Shown here piece by piece: positions 1 to 8,156 of a stretch of DNA of 48,538 nucleotides (the first letter of the stretch is position 1; each line of letters opens with the position of its first letter). The position numbers and the translations under genes were made by a program. Under the pieces are notes generated by a model. The model did no database searches. It saw nothing but the letters and a program-made list of their open reading frames with translations, and was not told the DNA's origin. Location of the stretch: NCBI GenBank assembly GCA_031296915.1, contig JAVDPC010000038.1, forward strand, positions 1 through 48,538, given 5' to 3'. Source of the DNA: Cerasicoccus frondis. Lineage in GTDB: Bacteria; Verrucomicrobiota; Verrucomicrobiia; Opitutales; Cerasicoccaceae.

Positions 1-15
1 TTGGCATTTCAATCA

Positions 16-30
16 CGGGCTTACAGCCCG
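16..30. terminator. Short GC hairpin downstream of the chemoreceptor
   Basis: Perfect 6-bp inverted repeat CGGGCT-TAC-AGCCCG lies about 70 bases beyond the stop codon of the minus-strand chemoreceptor gene. It could stop that transcript, but no T-run follows it in the minus direction, so it may be only a small palindrome. The rest of positions 1-102 shows nothing recognisable. Confidence 0.25.
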
Positions 31-102
31 CTCAATCAAAGCCGCCTTGCGCTGCATCCAATCTATACCCCACCTGATCGGCCAATCTAGATGAAAAGTG
101 CT

Positions 103-2292
103 CTAGCTCTTAGTGTCGAACTTGTCGATGCCGGCACGGAGGACCTTGACCGCTTGCTGAAGATCCATCGTGGCCTGGTTGAAACCACTGATCGATGCCG
201 TGGTCGCGCGGGCGGCATCCTTTAGCTGGAGCATGGCCTCGTCGATGTGGTGCGCGCCAACCGACTGCGTGTCCATGCCCTGCTTCACCGCTCCAAACTG
301 AACCGTCAGCTCCTGAACGTGCTTGATGATAGACGCCAGTTGATTACTGACCGCCTGCACGCCGGTGACGCTTTGCTTCATCTGTGCGCTAAAGTGCTCC
401 ATCTCCACCACGCCGCTGTCGACCGAAGCGTGCATCTCTTTGATCATTTGCTCAATATCTAGCGTGGCGACGGCGGTCTGGTCTGATAGTCGGCGGATTT
501 CCCGCGCCACCACCGAAAAGCCCAATCCGTATTCACCGGCCTTTTCCGCCTCGATTGCTGCATTGAGCGACAGCAGGTTGGTCTGGTCAGCCACTGTCGT
601 AATCGTCGTGATCACGCGATTCACGTTTTTGGCGCGCTCGCTGATCACGGACAACTTGCCGGAAATGCCATCGTTGGCCTCGGCAAGTTTGTTCATCATC
701 TTCTCCATCTCCTCCAGGCCCTTGCGCCCGGAGTCCGCCAGCGCCTTCGTCTCATTGGCGCTGTTGGTCACATCGCTCATCGTGTTGGAGAGCTCTTGCG
801 AGGTAGTGGAAATCTCCTTTACCGCTGCGGCGATAGAATTAGTGGACGACTCGAATTCGTTGACGGCGGTTTGCTGTGTTTTCGCGTTGGAGGATATTTT
901 GGTCGCCGTCGAAGTCAGCTGCATGCTCGAGCCCTTCACCTGGCTGATGAGGATGTTGAGGTTGCCGATCATGGTCTTAATCGCGCGGAGCAGCGTGCCA
1001 GTTTCGTCCTCGGTATTCACCTCAACCTTGGCGGTGAGGTCGCCATCCGCCACACGGCTGGCTAGCTTGGCGGCGTGGGAAATGCGCTGAGCAATGTTAT
1101 TTGCGAGCCAGACCATGATGCCGAGCGTAGCCAGAACGCCAAAACATGAAACAGCCACCAGAAATGCAATGCGCTCATTAACGGGCTCGTAAATCTCGCT
1201 CTTATTCACGCTCATGACCAGCGTCCAGTCCCCGGTAGGAATCTTAGCCGCGTCGTAAAAGCGCTCCACGCCATCTGCGCCTTTGATCAGCAGTCCATTG
1301 GAACTGCCATGCATTTTATAGAAATTCAAAAGCGTATCATCCGTATCGATGTCCTCGATGCGCTTGGCTTTCCAAAGCTTTTCCTCCAAGTCTTCGATGA
1401 CGTCTTGTCCAGCGCCGGATAGCTCCGCCTCAGTCAGCGCAGACTGCGTGGCGCCGTCGACCGTAGATGCAATGATGCGGCCTCGCTTGCTGATGAGCGT
1501 GAACTCCGCACTCTCGTATTGCTTCAGACTGGTCAGATAGCTCTGCATGTAGGCCAGTGCACGGTCAACGCCAGCGATTCCCTTAAACTCGCCATCGATG
1601 ACGATTGGGTAAGTCTGCTCGACGATCAATTTTCCCTCGTAAACATAGGGCTCGGTCACCATCGCGAGCGCATTCGTGGGGTCGTCCATCGAGTGAGCGC
1701 GCGCGGGATTATAATGTTTGCTCAGCTCGCTCGCGAAGGAAATATTACGCAGCTCAGACGCACCTTGGGCCAAATTCTTCGCTCCCTGATAATAAAAGCT
1801 CTCCTCCATGTCCACCAGCGGTTCGAGCTCAAGCAAGGTATCATCGTCGTGATCACGATACCAGTAGGGTAAAAAGCGACCATCGGGCTCCAACGCTCGT
1901 TTGTCTTCTTCGCTGGCCGTTTCAAGAAACTCGGTGTCCGCGCCATCAGCATTGGGCTCATAGCCGAAATAAGAACCAGTCAGTTGCGGATGGGCCGCCA
2001 GCATATCCCGCGCATAGGCAATCGATGAATGACGTTGTCCAAACATGCCATTCTTTTGCGCAAACGCCATGGCCTTGGGGAAGGAAATGGTCTCCAGGTT
2101 GGTTTTGTCGATCTCCTGCGCCGCACGCTCGGTCGTGAGATTGATGTTCTCCATGGCTCCAGCTTCCAACTGGTTGTAAAACTCTCCCAGCAGCAGGTAA
2201 CAGATCAGCGCGATCGTCGCAACAACCGGCAGCGCCACGCAGACAATAATCTGGGATCGAATGCTGCGAAACTGGAGCGTGGTGCGTTCCAT
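103..2292 (-). CDS. Methyl-accepting chemotaxis protein, dCache type
   Basis: Transmembrane chemoreceptor of 729 residues. It begins with a cytoplasmic MERTTLQFRS stretch and a membrane helix at about residues 14-36. A large periplasmic region (about 40-370) has the length and pattern of a double Cache ligand-binding domain. A second helix at about 374-396 is followed by a HAMP linker (about 398-450) and a long methyl-accepting coiled coil. The conserved hairpin tip is present, with the strings NAAIEAEKAGEYG and GFSVVAREIRRLS. It should bind an extracellular small molecule and control a CheA kinase through CheW. The ATG at 2292 is chosen because longer readings run into the response regulator gene just upstream, whose stop codon lies 4 bases away. 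The two genes therefore look co-transcribed. No cheA or cheW is in view. The ligand cannot be predicted. Confidence 0.92.
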   Translation of the reverse strand: MERTTLQFRSIRSQIIVCVALPVVATIALICYLLLGEFYNQLEAGAMENINLTTERAAQEIDKTNLETISFPKAMAFAQKNGMFGQRHSSIAYARDMLAAHPQLTGSYFGYEPNADGADTEFLETASEEDKRALEPDGRFLPYWYRDHDDDTLLELEPLVDMEESFYYQGAKNLAQGASELRNISFASELSKHYNPARAHSMDDPTNALAMVTEPYVYEGKLIVEQTYPIVIDGEFKGIAGVDRALAYMQSYLTSLKQYESAEFTLISKRGRIIASTVDGATQSALTEAELSGAGQDVIEDLEEKLWKAKRIEDIDTDDTLLNFYKMHGSSNGLLIKGADGVERFYDAAKIPTGDWTLVMSVNKSEIYEPVNERIAFLVAVSCFGVLATLGIMVWLANNIAQRISHAAKLASRVADGDLTAKVEVNTEDETGTLLRAIKTMIGNLNILISQVKGSSMQLTSTATKISSNAKTQQTAVNEFESSTNSIAAAVKEISTTSQELSNTMSDVTNSANETKALADSGRKGLEEMEKMMNKLAEANDGISGKLSVISERAKNVNRVITTITTVADQTNLLSLNAAIEAEKAGEYGLGFSVVAREIRRLSDQTAVATLDIEQMIKEMHASVDSGVVEMEHFSAQMKQSVTGVQAVSNQLASIIKHVQELTVQFGAVKQGMDTQSVGAHHIDEAMLQLKDAARATTASISGFNQATMDLQQAVKVLRAGIDKFDTKS

Positions 2293-2296
2293 CAGT

Positions 2297-2728
2297 TTAA
2301 ATCTGGTCGGCGGCGACTGCCATGCGCAGATGGCGCAGTTCGAGTGAAGTGTCGATCTTGGCGGTGAGCAGGATCGGATTAAAGAGCTTGGCCATGTAGT
2401 CCTCCGCGCCATCGGCAATGCACTGGGCGACGCTCTCGATGTTGTCCACAGCGGTAACCATGATTACGGCGATGTCCTTGTATGTGGGATCGGCCTTGAT
2501 CGCCTTGAGCGTGTCGTAGCCGTTGAGCACCGGCATCTGGATATCAAGCAGGATCAAGTCAACTGGCTTCTCGGCAATGTAGTCCAGGCACTGCTGACCG
2601 TCTTCCACGGAGTCGACGTTTTCATATCCGGCCTGCGACAAATGCCGCAGCATCATCACGCGCATCATATTCGTATCCTCAACAACGAGGATGCGCGCCT
2701 TGCGTGGTTCAAAAGGTGGGAGATTCAT
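2297..2728 (-). CDS. Single-domain response regulator (CheY-like)
   Basis: Stand-alone receiver domain of 143 residues with no output domain. The acidic pocket is seen in ILVVEDTN, the phosphoacceptor Asp in LILLDIQMP, the switch Thr in VMVTAVD, and the conserved Lys in YMAKLF, in the usual order. A short proline-containing tail (MNLPPFEP) precedes the first strand. It lies 4 bases upstream of a chemoreceptor gene on the same strand, so it most likely relays that receptor's signal, as CheY-type proteins do by binding a motor or another target. ATG at 2728 is preferred to a TTG two codons earlier. No clear Shine-Dalgarno sequence precedes it. No kinase is nearby, so the partner is unknown. Confidence 0.88.
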   Translation of the reverse strand: MNLPPFEPRKARILVVEDTNMMRVMMLRHLSQAGYENVDSVEDGQQCLDYIAEKPVDLILLDIQMPVLNGYDTLKAIKADPTYKDIAVIMVTAVDNIESVAQCIADGAEDYMAKLFNPILLTAKIDTSLELRHLRMAVAADQI

Positions 2729-2747
2729 TGGCAAAACTTTTTATTAG

Positions 2748-2831
2748 CCACGAAGAGCACTAAGGACACGAAGAAAATACACAGGCAGATGATCCTCTTT
2801 TAAAACTTCGTGCTCTTCGTGAACTTCGTGG
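2748..2831. repeat. ACGAAG-type inverted repeat
   Basis: Left arm 2748-2775 (starting CCACGAAGAGCAC) and right arm 2804-2831 (ending GTGAACTTCGTGG) are imperfect inverted copies of each other around a 28-base centre. Both are built from ACGAAG/CTTCGT words repeated about every 9-10 bases. A half copy lies at 3561-3586. Similar sequence is scattered through many environmental bacterial genomes; its role is unknown to me. It occupies the gap between the response regulator and the GNAT gene. Confidence 0.8.
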
Positions 2832-2843
2832 TTAAAAACTTGG

Positions 2844-3266
2844 CTAGCTTGATGATACTGGGGATTGGCTGGGCTTCATCATCCACGCGCGCGGATGTTT
2901 CTCAAACCCTATTTTCGGGTAGAATTCATTCGCCGTCGGCGCGGATAGTAGCGTGATAAAGCACGTCGGCGCTAGTGCTGCCCGCGTTTCCTCGACAAGC
3001 CGCGCGCCAATGCCGCGCTTCTGGTAATCAGCATGGACGGCCAAGTCCGCGAGATAGGCCACGTAGGCAAAATCCGTCAGCGTCCGCGCAATGCCAACAA
3101 GCTTCTCGCCATCCCACGCGGTGATGGTCAGGTCGCCATGTTCCATCATCGCCTGCATGATGACGCGATTCTCCACAGGCCGACGCTCGCCCAAAGTCGA
3201 AGCGCGGTAAAGCTCGATGAACTGATCGAGGTCAAGCTGGGCGTCACTCTGGTAGGTGATGGGCAT
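2844..3266 (-). CDS. GNAT family N-acetyltransferase
   Basis: Protein of 140 residues that reads as a complete GNAT fold. Acetyl-CoA is bound by the Q/R-x-x-G-x-G/A loop, visible as YQKRGIGARLVEE after the strand LADLAVHAD. The C-terminal part has NEFYPKIGFEKHP, the usual last strand-helix pair with the conserved Tyr before GF. Substrate cannot be told; the family acetylates small amines, antibiotics, peptides or protein N-termini. The ATG at 3266 (MPITYQSDAQ) is chosen since it starts right at the first strand, and an earlier in-frame reading would overlap the neighbouring 90-aa gene. Repeats of the ACGAAG type flank this gene and the next one, which makes the pair look like a small separate module. 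Confidence 0.85.
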   Translation of the reverse strand: MPITYQSDAQLDLDQFIELYRASTLGERRPVENRVIMQAMMEHGDLTITAWDGEKLVGIARTLTDFAYVAYLADLAVHADYQKRGIGARLVEETRAALAPTCFITLLSAPTANEFYPKIGFEKHPRAWMMKPSQSPVSSS

Positions 3267-3282
3267 GCAAGTGGTCTTAAAT

Positions 3283-3555
3283 TCAGAATTGAACTGTGCA
3301 TTTACCATTGGCGTTGTAACGCGAATTGTCCGCACTCATTCGTTTCACCAATTCAACCTTATCCGTGAATTCGAATTCTACCACTTCCCCTTCAGCCAAT
3401 CGAAATTCATAGAGAAAAGATTCAGGTAACTTCGAAATAACTGCCGACACGCGCACTTCTGGAATCGCATCGGATCGCATATAGTAGATATCAAACGACG
3501 GCGGCGCAGCATCCACTATGGATGAGAAATCTTTAGTCTGCGCTCCAATGATCAT
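3283..3555 (-). CDS. Small hypothetical protein, 90 aa
   Basis: Reading frame of 90 residues with an ATG start, 16 bases upstream of the GNAT gene on the same strand. The sequence has alternating hydrophobic and charged residues compatible with a small beta-rich fold (for example FLYEFRLAEGEVVEFEF near residues 46-62). I recognise no family, signal peptide or membrane helix. It may be a real gene co-transcribed with the acetyltransferase, or a leftover reading frame between repeats; its base composition is more AT-rich than the gcv genes nearby. Confidence 0.5.
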   Translation of the reverse strand: MIIGAQTKDFSSIVDAAPPSFDIYYMRSDAIPEVRVSAVISKLPESFLYEFRLAEGEVVEFEFTDKVELVKRMSADNSRYNANGKCTVQF

Positions 3556-3560
3556 CGCTA

Positions 3561-3586
3561 AAAAACTTCGTGTCCTTCGTGGTAAA
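3561..3586. repeat. Half copy of the ACGAAG-type repeat
   Basis: The stretch contains ACTTCGTGTCCTTCGTGG, which matches the right arm of the inverted repeat at 2804-2831 with one unit missing. It sits between gcvPB and the 90-aa gene. Together the two copies bracket the GNAT and 90-aa genes. Confidence 0.7.
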
Positions 3587-3594
3587 GAACTCGC

Positions 3595-5061
3595 CTACTT
3601 CCCCTCCTCCGGGTCGTAGATGCTCATCCAGGCAGATTCGTTGTGGATGATCTTGGCCGTCGCGGCGGTGTGCGGGGCGGTCTCGATCATGTAGGGGGCG
3701 ACCTTTGCTTCGCTGGCGACTTTGCGGAATTGCTCGATCATGAAGTTGAGCGATTCAAGGCTTTCGGTTTCGGTCGGCTCGATGAGCATGGCGTCGTCGA
3801 ACTCCTCGGCGAAGTGGACGCAGCCCGCGCCCACGAGTGTCGGCGGGTGGACCCCGAAGTCGATCAGTCGCTTCACGAAATCCGCACCGCGCACGTCGAG
3901 GCTGCCGCCGTGCAGCAGGCACTCATGCATGCAGTTTTGCGGGAACACATTGGGCAGCAAATCCTGCAGCTGGTGCTTGATGTAGTTGGCGTTGAGCACG
4001 GCGTTTTCGGTCGCCGTTTTCAGGCCGATGGCGCCATTGGCCAGGATGTAGCAATACGCGCGGAGCAGCACCTCGATGTGCCCGAAGTGCGTCTTGACCT
4101 TGCCCACGGAATCCGGGCGGTCGTAGTCCGGCATTGGCGCGCCGTCGATCGGGCGGATGACCGGCGTCGGCAAATACGGCTCGAGAAATTTCTTCACGCC
4201 GCAAGGGCCCGCGCCGGGGCCGCCCCCACCGTGCGGGGTAGACAGCGTTTTGTGCGTGTTGATGTGGATGACGTCGAAGCCCATGTCGCCCGGGCGGATG
4301 AGGCCCATGATCGCGTTCAGGTTCGCGCCGTCGTAGTAAAGCAGCGAGCCGTTGTCGTGGATCTTGTTGGCGATGGTTTCGATGTTCTGCTCGAAGAGGC
4401 CCAGCGTCGACGGGTTGGTGATCATCAGACCGGCGACGTTCTCATCGAGCGCGGCCTCGAAGGCGTCGAGGTCCATCATGCCCTCTTTGCTCGTGGCGAT
4501 GATTTTGCAGGTAAAGCCGCACATCGCCGCGCTGGCCGGGTTGGTGCCGTGCGCGGTGTCGGGGATCAGGATGACCTTGCGGTGCGCCTGCCCGATCTTT
4601 TCAAAATGCTTTTTCATCACGAGCAGGCCCGTGAACTCGCCATGCGCGCCAGCGGCGGGCTGCAGCGTCACGGCGTCCATCCCGGTGAGCTCGGCAATGT
4701 AAGTTTGCAAGTCCCACAGCATCTGCCAAACGCCTTGCATCGAGTCCGCCGGCTGGCGCGGGTGCACCTTCCCGAAGCCATCCAGCATAGCGAGCTTGTC
4801 GTTGCGCTTCGGGTTATACTTCATCGTGCACGAGCCCAGCGGATACGGCCCGTTGTCGACACCGTGCGCCTGACGCGAGAGGTTCGTGAAGTGCCGCACA
4901 ACATCGATCTCCGACTGCTCGGGAATACCGATCAGGTCATCCCGCAGGTCTTCGACCTCGCAGCAAACGCCGGGGTTCTCACCGACCGGAAACTCGTTAT
5001 CGAACACCGTCGCGCCACTGACGTTGGGACGCGACTTTTTGAAAATAGATTGGGGAGTCAT
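3595..5061 (-). CDS. gcvPB: Glycine dehydrogenase (decarboxylating) subunit 2
   Basis: C-terminal half of the PLP-dependent P protein of the glycine cleavage system, 488 residues, the usual size of the stand-alone subunit. It carries the cofactor lysine (about residue 271) in NTHKTLSTPHGGGGPGAG, including the glycine-rich loop typical of P proteins. The N-terminal half also shows GPYPLGSCTMKYNPK and PAAGAHGEFTG. With GcvPA it decarboxylates glycine and passes the aminomethyl group to the lipoyl arm of GcvH. The ATG at 5061 is chosen because earlier in-frame codons overlap the preceding gene, whose stop lies one base away. It is separated from gcvPA by an unknown gene. GcvT and GcvH are not in this window. 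Confidence 0.96.
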   Translation of the reverse strand: MTPQSIFKKSRPNVSGATVFDNEFPVGENPGVCCEVEDLRDDLIGIPEQSEIDVVRHFTNLSRQAHGVDNGPYPLGSCTMKYNPKRNDKLAMLDGFGKVHPRQPADSMQGVWQMLWDLQTYIAELTGMDAVTLQPAAGAHGEFTGLLVMKKHFEKIGQAHRKVILIPDTAHGTNPASAAMCGFTCKIIATSKEGMMDLDAFEAALDENVAGLMITNPSTLGLFEQNIETIANKIHDNGSLLYYDGANLNAIMGLIRPGDMGFDVIHINTHKTLSTPHGGGGPGAGPCGVKKFLEPYLPTPVIRPIDGAPMPDYDRPDSVGKVKTHFGHIEVLLRAYCYILANGAIGLKTATENAVLNANYIKHQLQDLLPNVFPQNCMHECLLHGGSLDVRGADFVKRLIDFGVHPPTLVGAGCVHFAEEFDDAMLIEPTETESLESLNFMIEQFRKVASEAKVAPYMIETAPHTAATAKIIHNESAWMSIYDPEEGK

Positions 5062-5062
5062 T

Positions 5063-5677
5063 TCAAGAATTCCAGTTTGTGTCTGTAGGATGGGTGATGA
5101 TAAATTCTGGGTTTCCAAAATCTGAATTCGCGTTTACTTCGACAGTAAAGGAGCATTTTTCCACAACGGCGTCCGATTCAAAATTTGGAATTAAAATCAG
5201 GCCCGGTTCACGAGTTGTCTCACAGAGACCAGCATCTGGTAGATAAACACTCACAGACTTACCGCTGTTGCTGAATCCAACCAGAGTGTCTCCCCATTCA
5301 TTTAATCTATCTAGTTGAAGTGTGTAACAGATTTTTGAGTTAGGCGGTGAGATAACACCGATGGAATCGGATACTCCATCGATTCCAGGAGGTGCATTCA
5401 GCCAGCCGATCAGATTAATCAATTCGTATACGACCATGCCTTGAGGTAAACTAATCGCCACCCAACCTGACTGGTATTTCTGAAGCCCTACCTCAACTGT
5501 AACCTTGGCCTCTTCTTCGATTAATGCAGAGTGCTCGATGATTGCTTTTTTAACCGCAGCTAATGAGCCATTCCTCACAAAGATATTTCCCCTCGCCAAT
5601 GGCAAAGTGTAAGCTTGAGGCGCAACAGCATCTTTGTCTCGCTGTGAACCACCAAAGATTTTTTTGAGAAAGCCCAT
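5063..5677 (-). CDS. Unknown protein inserted between gcvPA and gcvPB, 204 aa
   Basis: Protein of 204 residues starting MGFLKKIFGGSQRDKD. The first ten residues are a short amphipathic, basic start often seen in small membrane-associated proteins, but there is no full signal peptide or transmembrane helix. The middle (about 60-120) is rich in beta-type residues and contains GWVAISLPQGMVVYELINLIGWL, broken here by the eye into two strands and a helix; I do not recognise a domain. Its stop lies one base before the gcvPB start, and its own start lies 2 bases after the gcvPA stop, so all three genes must share a transcript. Base composition is visibly more AT-rich than both flanking gcv genes, which suggests a later insertion. 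Function unknown. Confidence 0.75.
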   Translation of the reverse strand: MGFLKKIFGGSQRDKDAVAPQAYTLPLARGNIFVRNGSLAAVKKAIIEHSALIEEEAKVTVEVGLQKYQSGWVAISLPQGMVVYELINLIGWLNAPPGIDGVSDSIGVISPPNSKICYTLQLDRLNEWGDTLVGFSNSGKSVSVYLPDAGLCETTREPGLILIPNFESDAVVEKCSFTVEVNANSDFGNPEFIITHPTDTNWNS

Positions 5678-5679
5678 CC

Positions 5680-7047
5680 TTACAGCGCTGCCGCGAAACA
5701 CTCGACCATGCGGTCGAGGTCGGCTTTTGTTTTGGTTTCGGTGACTGCGATGAGCAACTGGTTCTCCGGCGCGTCAGGATCGAGATCCGTCACCGCCACG
5801 CCGCCGAAGATGCCTTCGTCGCGCAGGGTGGCTAAGACCGCCTTCGCGGGCACGGGGAGCTGCAGCAGGAACTCGTTGAAGAACGGGCCGCTGTGGACGC
5901 GGGTGACGCCGTCAATATTCGTCAGTCGCTCCGCGAGGTAATGCGCCTTTTGCACGCAAAGGTCACTGATGTTCTTGAAGCCATTTTCGCCACGGAGCGT
6001 CATGTAGATCAGCGCGCGCAGGGCGAGGTTCGCTTGGTTCGAGCAGATGTGGCTCGTGGCGTTGTGGCGGGCGACATGTTGTTCACGCTCTTCTTTAACG
6101 AGGGCCAAGGCTTCTTCCCCCTTGAGGTCCTGGCACTGGCCGACAATGCGACCGGGCAGGTGCATTTCGTATTCTTCCTTGGTCGCGATGATGCCGAGGA
6201 ACGGTCCGCCAGCATTCAAGTGCAACCCGAGCGGTTGGCCTTCGCAGACCGCGATATCCACGCCGAATTGGCCAGGATTTTTCGTCATGCCAAAGAGCAT
6301 CGGATAGCTCGCCATGACGTTGAGCGCGTCGGTGCTTTTGACCAGCTTTCCAATGCGAGACATCGGCTCGACAACGCCGTAGCGGTTCGGCGATTGGTAT
6401 AGGAAAGACGCGGTGTCGCCATCGAGCAGCTCGGCGAGCGCGGCCTCGTCGAGCTGGCCTGTCTCGGCGTTGATCGGCGCCGTGACCAGCTCCACGTCGC
6501 GGCCAGCAAGGTAAACGCCGAGCACTTCGCGGTAGTCCGGCCAGAGGCCTTCGCTGACGACCAGCTTGCGCTTACCAGTGATGCGGCACGTCATCCAGGC
6601 GGACTCCGCCAGCGCGGTGGCGCCGTCGTAAACCGAGCAGTTGACGGCGGGCAGTCCGAGGAACTTGCCGAACAGAATCTGAAAGTCGTGCAGGAAGCGC
6701 AGGATGCCCTGCGCCATCTCCGGCTGGTAAGGCGTGTAGGCGGTCAGGAACTCGCCGCGCGTCGCAATGGCGTCCACCACAGCGGGCACGTGATGCTCGT
6801 AGGCGCCCGCGCCGAGGAAACTCAGGGTGTCCATCGTCGTCTCATTCTCCCCGGCGAGGCCGCGCAGATGGCGCTCCAGTTCCCACTCATTGAGCGCGTC
6901 GGGCAGATCGAGCAGTCCTTGCACCCGCAAGTGCTCCGGCACTTCCGTAAAGAGGTCGGCGATGGTTTCCTTACCCATCGCGGCGAGCATCTTTTGGCGA
7001 TCTTCAGCAGTGTGGACGTTATAACCAGTCAAGATGGCTTCTGACAT
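5680..7047 (-). CDS. gcvPA: Glycine dehydrogenase (decarboxylating) subunit 1
   Basis: N-terminal half of the glycine cleavage P protein, 455 residues. Typical stretches are FLGAGAYEHHVPAVVD, AYTPYQPEMAQGIL, and NCSVYDGATALAE, all characteristic of GcvPA. It pairs with GcvPB to form the active alpha2beta2 enzyme, which feeds one-carbon units to folate. ATG at 7047 (MSEAILTGYN) fits the family start; a longer reading upstream lacks similarity. It is the first gene of a three-gene minus-strand run with an unknown gene and gcvPB. The 180-base gap to the divergent PEP-CTERM gene at 7228 should hold promoters for both, but I could not pick a convincing one. Confidence 0.96.
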   Translation of the reverse strand: MSEAILTGYNVHTAEDRQKMLAAMGKETIADLFTEVPEHLRVQGLLDLPDALNEWELERHLRGLAGENETTMDTLSFLGAGAYEHHVPAVVDAIATRGEFLTAYTPYQPEMAQGILRFLHDFQILFGKFLGLPAVNCSVYDGATALAESAWMTCRITGKRKLVVSEGLWPDYREVLGVYLAGRDVELVTAPINAETGQLDEAALAELLDGDTASFLYQSPNRYGVVEPMSRIGKLVKSTDALNVMASYPMLFGMTKNPGQFGVDIAVCEGQPLGLHLNAGGPFLGIIATKEEYEMHLPGRIVGQCQDLKGEEALALVKEEREQHVARHNATSHICSNQANLALRALIYMTLRGENGFKNISDLCVQKAHYLAERLTNIDGVTRVHSGPFFNEFLLQLPVPAKAVLATLRDEGIFGGVAVTDLDPDAPENQLLIAVTETKTKADLDRMVECFAAAL

Positions 7048-7227
7048 GATAAGTAAATCTCTTGAATATTTAGCTAAGGTCAAGAATGTAGCTTGAGCCA
7101 TGCCCGAGCAATCCAGGTTAACTCGAACTAATCAGCAGTAGTGACGAGATCTCAGCAGAACCTGTATTGAAAAAGAAAATCACGGCAAAAGCCTTGAATC
7201 GTTGTAGAAATAAGACATCATACTAGC

Positions 7228-8013
7228 ATGGATTTTTACCCCCTTATCCGCACATCTCTCCTTGCAGTAGCCACAGTTAGCATTGCGCTGACTTCCACAA
7301 TAAGCGCCGCCACACTGAGCGGTTCCTTTTCCGTGTATGATAATGAACGCGTCGACTTGACCGCATTGGGCGATGTTGACTGGGCCTATTGGAACTACAC
7401 CAACAGCAACGGAGCCTTTCAACCTGCATCCAATATTACTAACCGTAAAAATGGGGGCACTGCCATCCAAAGCCCAACGGTGATTGGTAGTGGTAACTTG
7501 CGTGGCTCGTCCAGCCTCACCGAAGTAGACATTTCCTACACCGACGGCACAAACCCAGAGACCGCATCAGGTAACAACATGTCTGGTATTTTTAGTTCGG
7601 CTATCGCGACCGCAGGCGCTGGGATCAGCATCGACATCGTTTTACCCGAGGCCGGGACGACCTACTACATCACGCTTTGGGGATCCGAATACGCCACCCA
7701 AACCAGCGGTGATACAGGCGGCATTTTCACTGCCTCGCTCTCAGGGGCATCCGACTACACCTACGACGCTTTTTACGGCGCCCCAACCATCCCCAAACCA
7801 AGCGGTGTTTACTCGATCGTCGCAGTAGCCGACAATAATAACGACATATTGACGCTGTCATATGTCCTTCCCTCAGAGACCAACACGAATGGGCATGTAA
7901 TCTATGATGCGCTAACAGTATCCGCCGTGCCGGAGCCAGCCGAATACGCCCTCGTGATTGGCTGCGCCGCGTTGATCGGATTGATCATTCAGCGCCGCCG
8001 CCAGCGTAATTAA
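7228..8013 (+). CDS. PEP-CTERM sorting domain protein
   Basis: Exported protein of 261 residues. An N-terminal signal peptide (about residues 1-28, ending near TISAA) is followed by a beta-rich, Ser/Thr/Gly/Asn-rich secreted region. The C-terminus is a standard PEP-CTERM tripartite signal: VPEPAEYAL, a hydrophobic helix, then the basic tail QRRRQRN. Such proteins are processed by exosortase EpsH-type enzymes and linked to exopolysaccharide in the families where this was studied. No exosortase gene is in the window. A second PEP-CTERM protein follows 143 bases later on the same strand, but the two share no obvious similarity outside the sorting signal. Confidence 0.92.
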   Translation: MDFYPLIRTSLLAVATVSIALTSTISAATLSGSFSVYDNERVDLTALGDVDWAYWNYTNSNGAFQPASNITNRKNGGTAIQSPTVIGSGNLRGSSSLTEVDISYTDGTNPETASGNNMSGIFSSAIATAGAGISIDIVLPEAGTTYYITLWGSEYATQTSGDTGGIFTASLSGASDYTYDAFYGAPTIPKPSGVYSIVAVADNNNDILTLSYVLPSETNTNGHVIYDALTVSAVPEPAEYALVIGCAALIGLIIQRRRQRN

Positions 8014-8156
8014 GCACAGGCCGAAACTGTAGAGCACGTTTCTGGATCAACTGATGAGCGCTGTTGAGCGGTCTTCCAAATAGCATTGCAGCAAAGACCA
8101 TGGCTGGCTATGCTCAATGAAACGACATCAGCAATCCCATTAAAAAAGCATACAAG

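Noticed and set aside
3643..5088. Open frame of about 480 codons on the plus strand across gcvPB
   Set aside because: Antisense shadow of gcvPB with Arg/Val/His-rich low-information sequence; gcvPB has clear family motifs.
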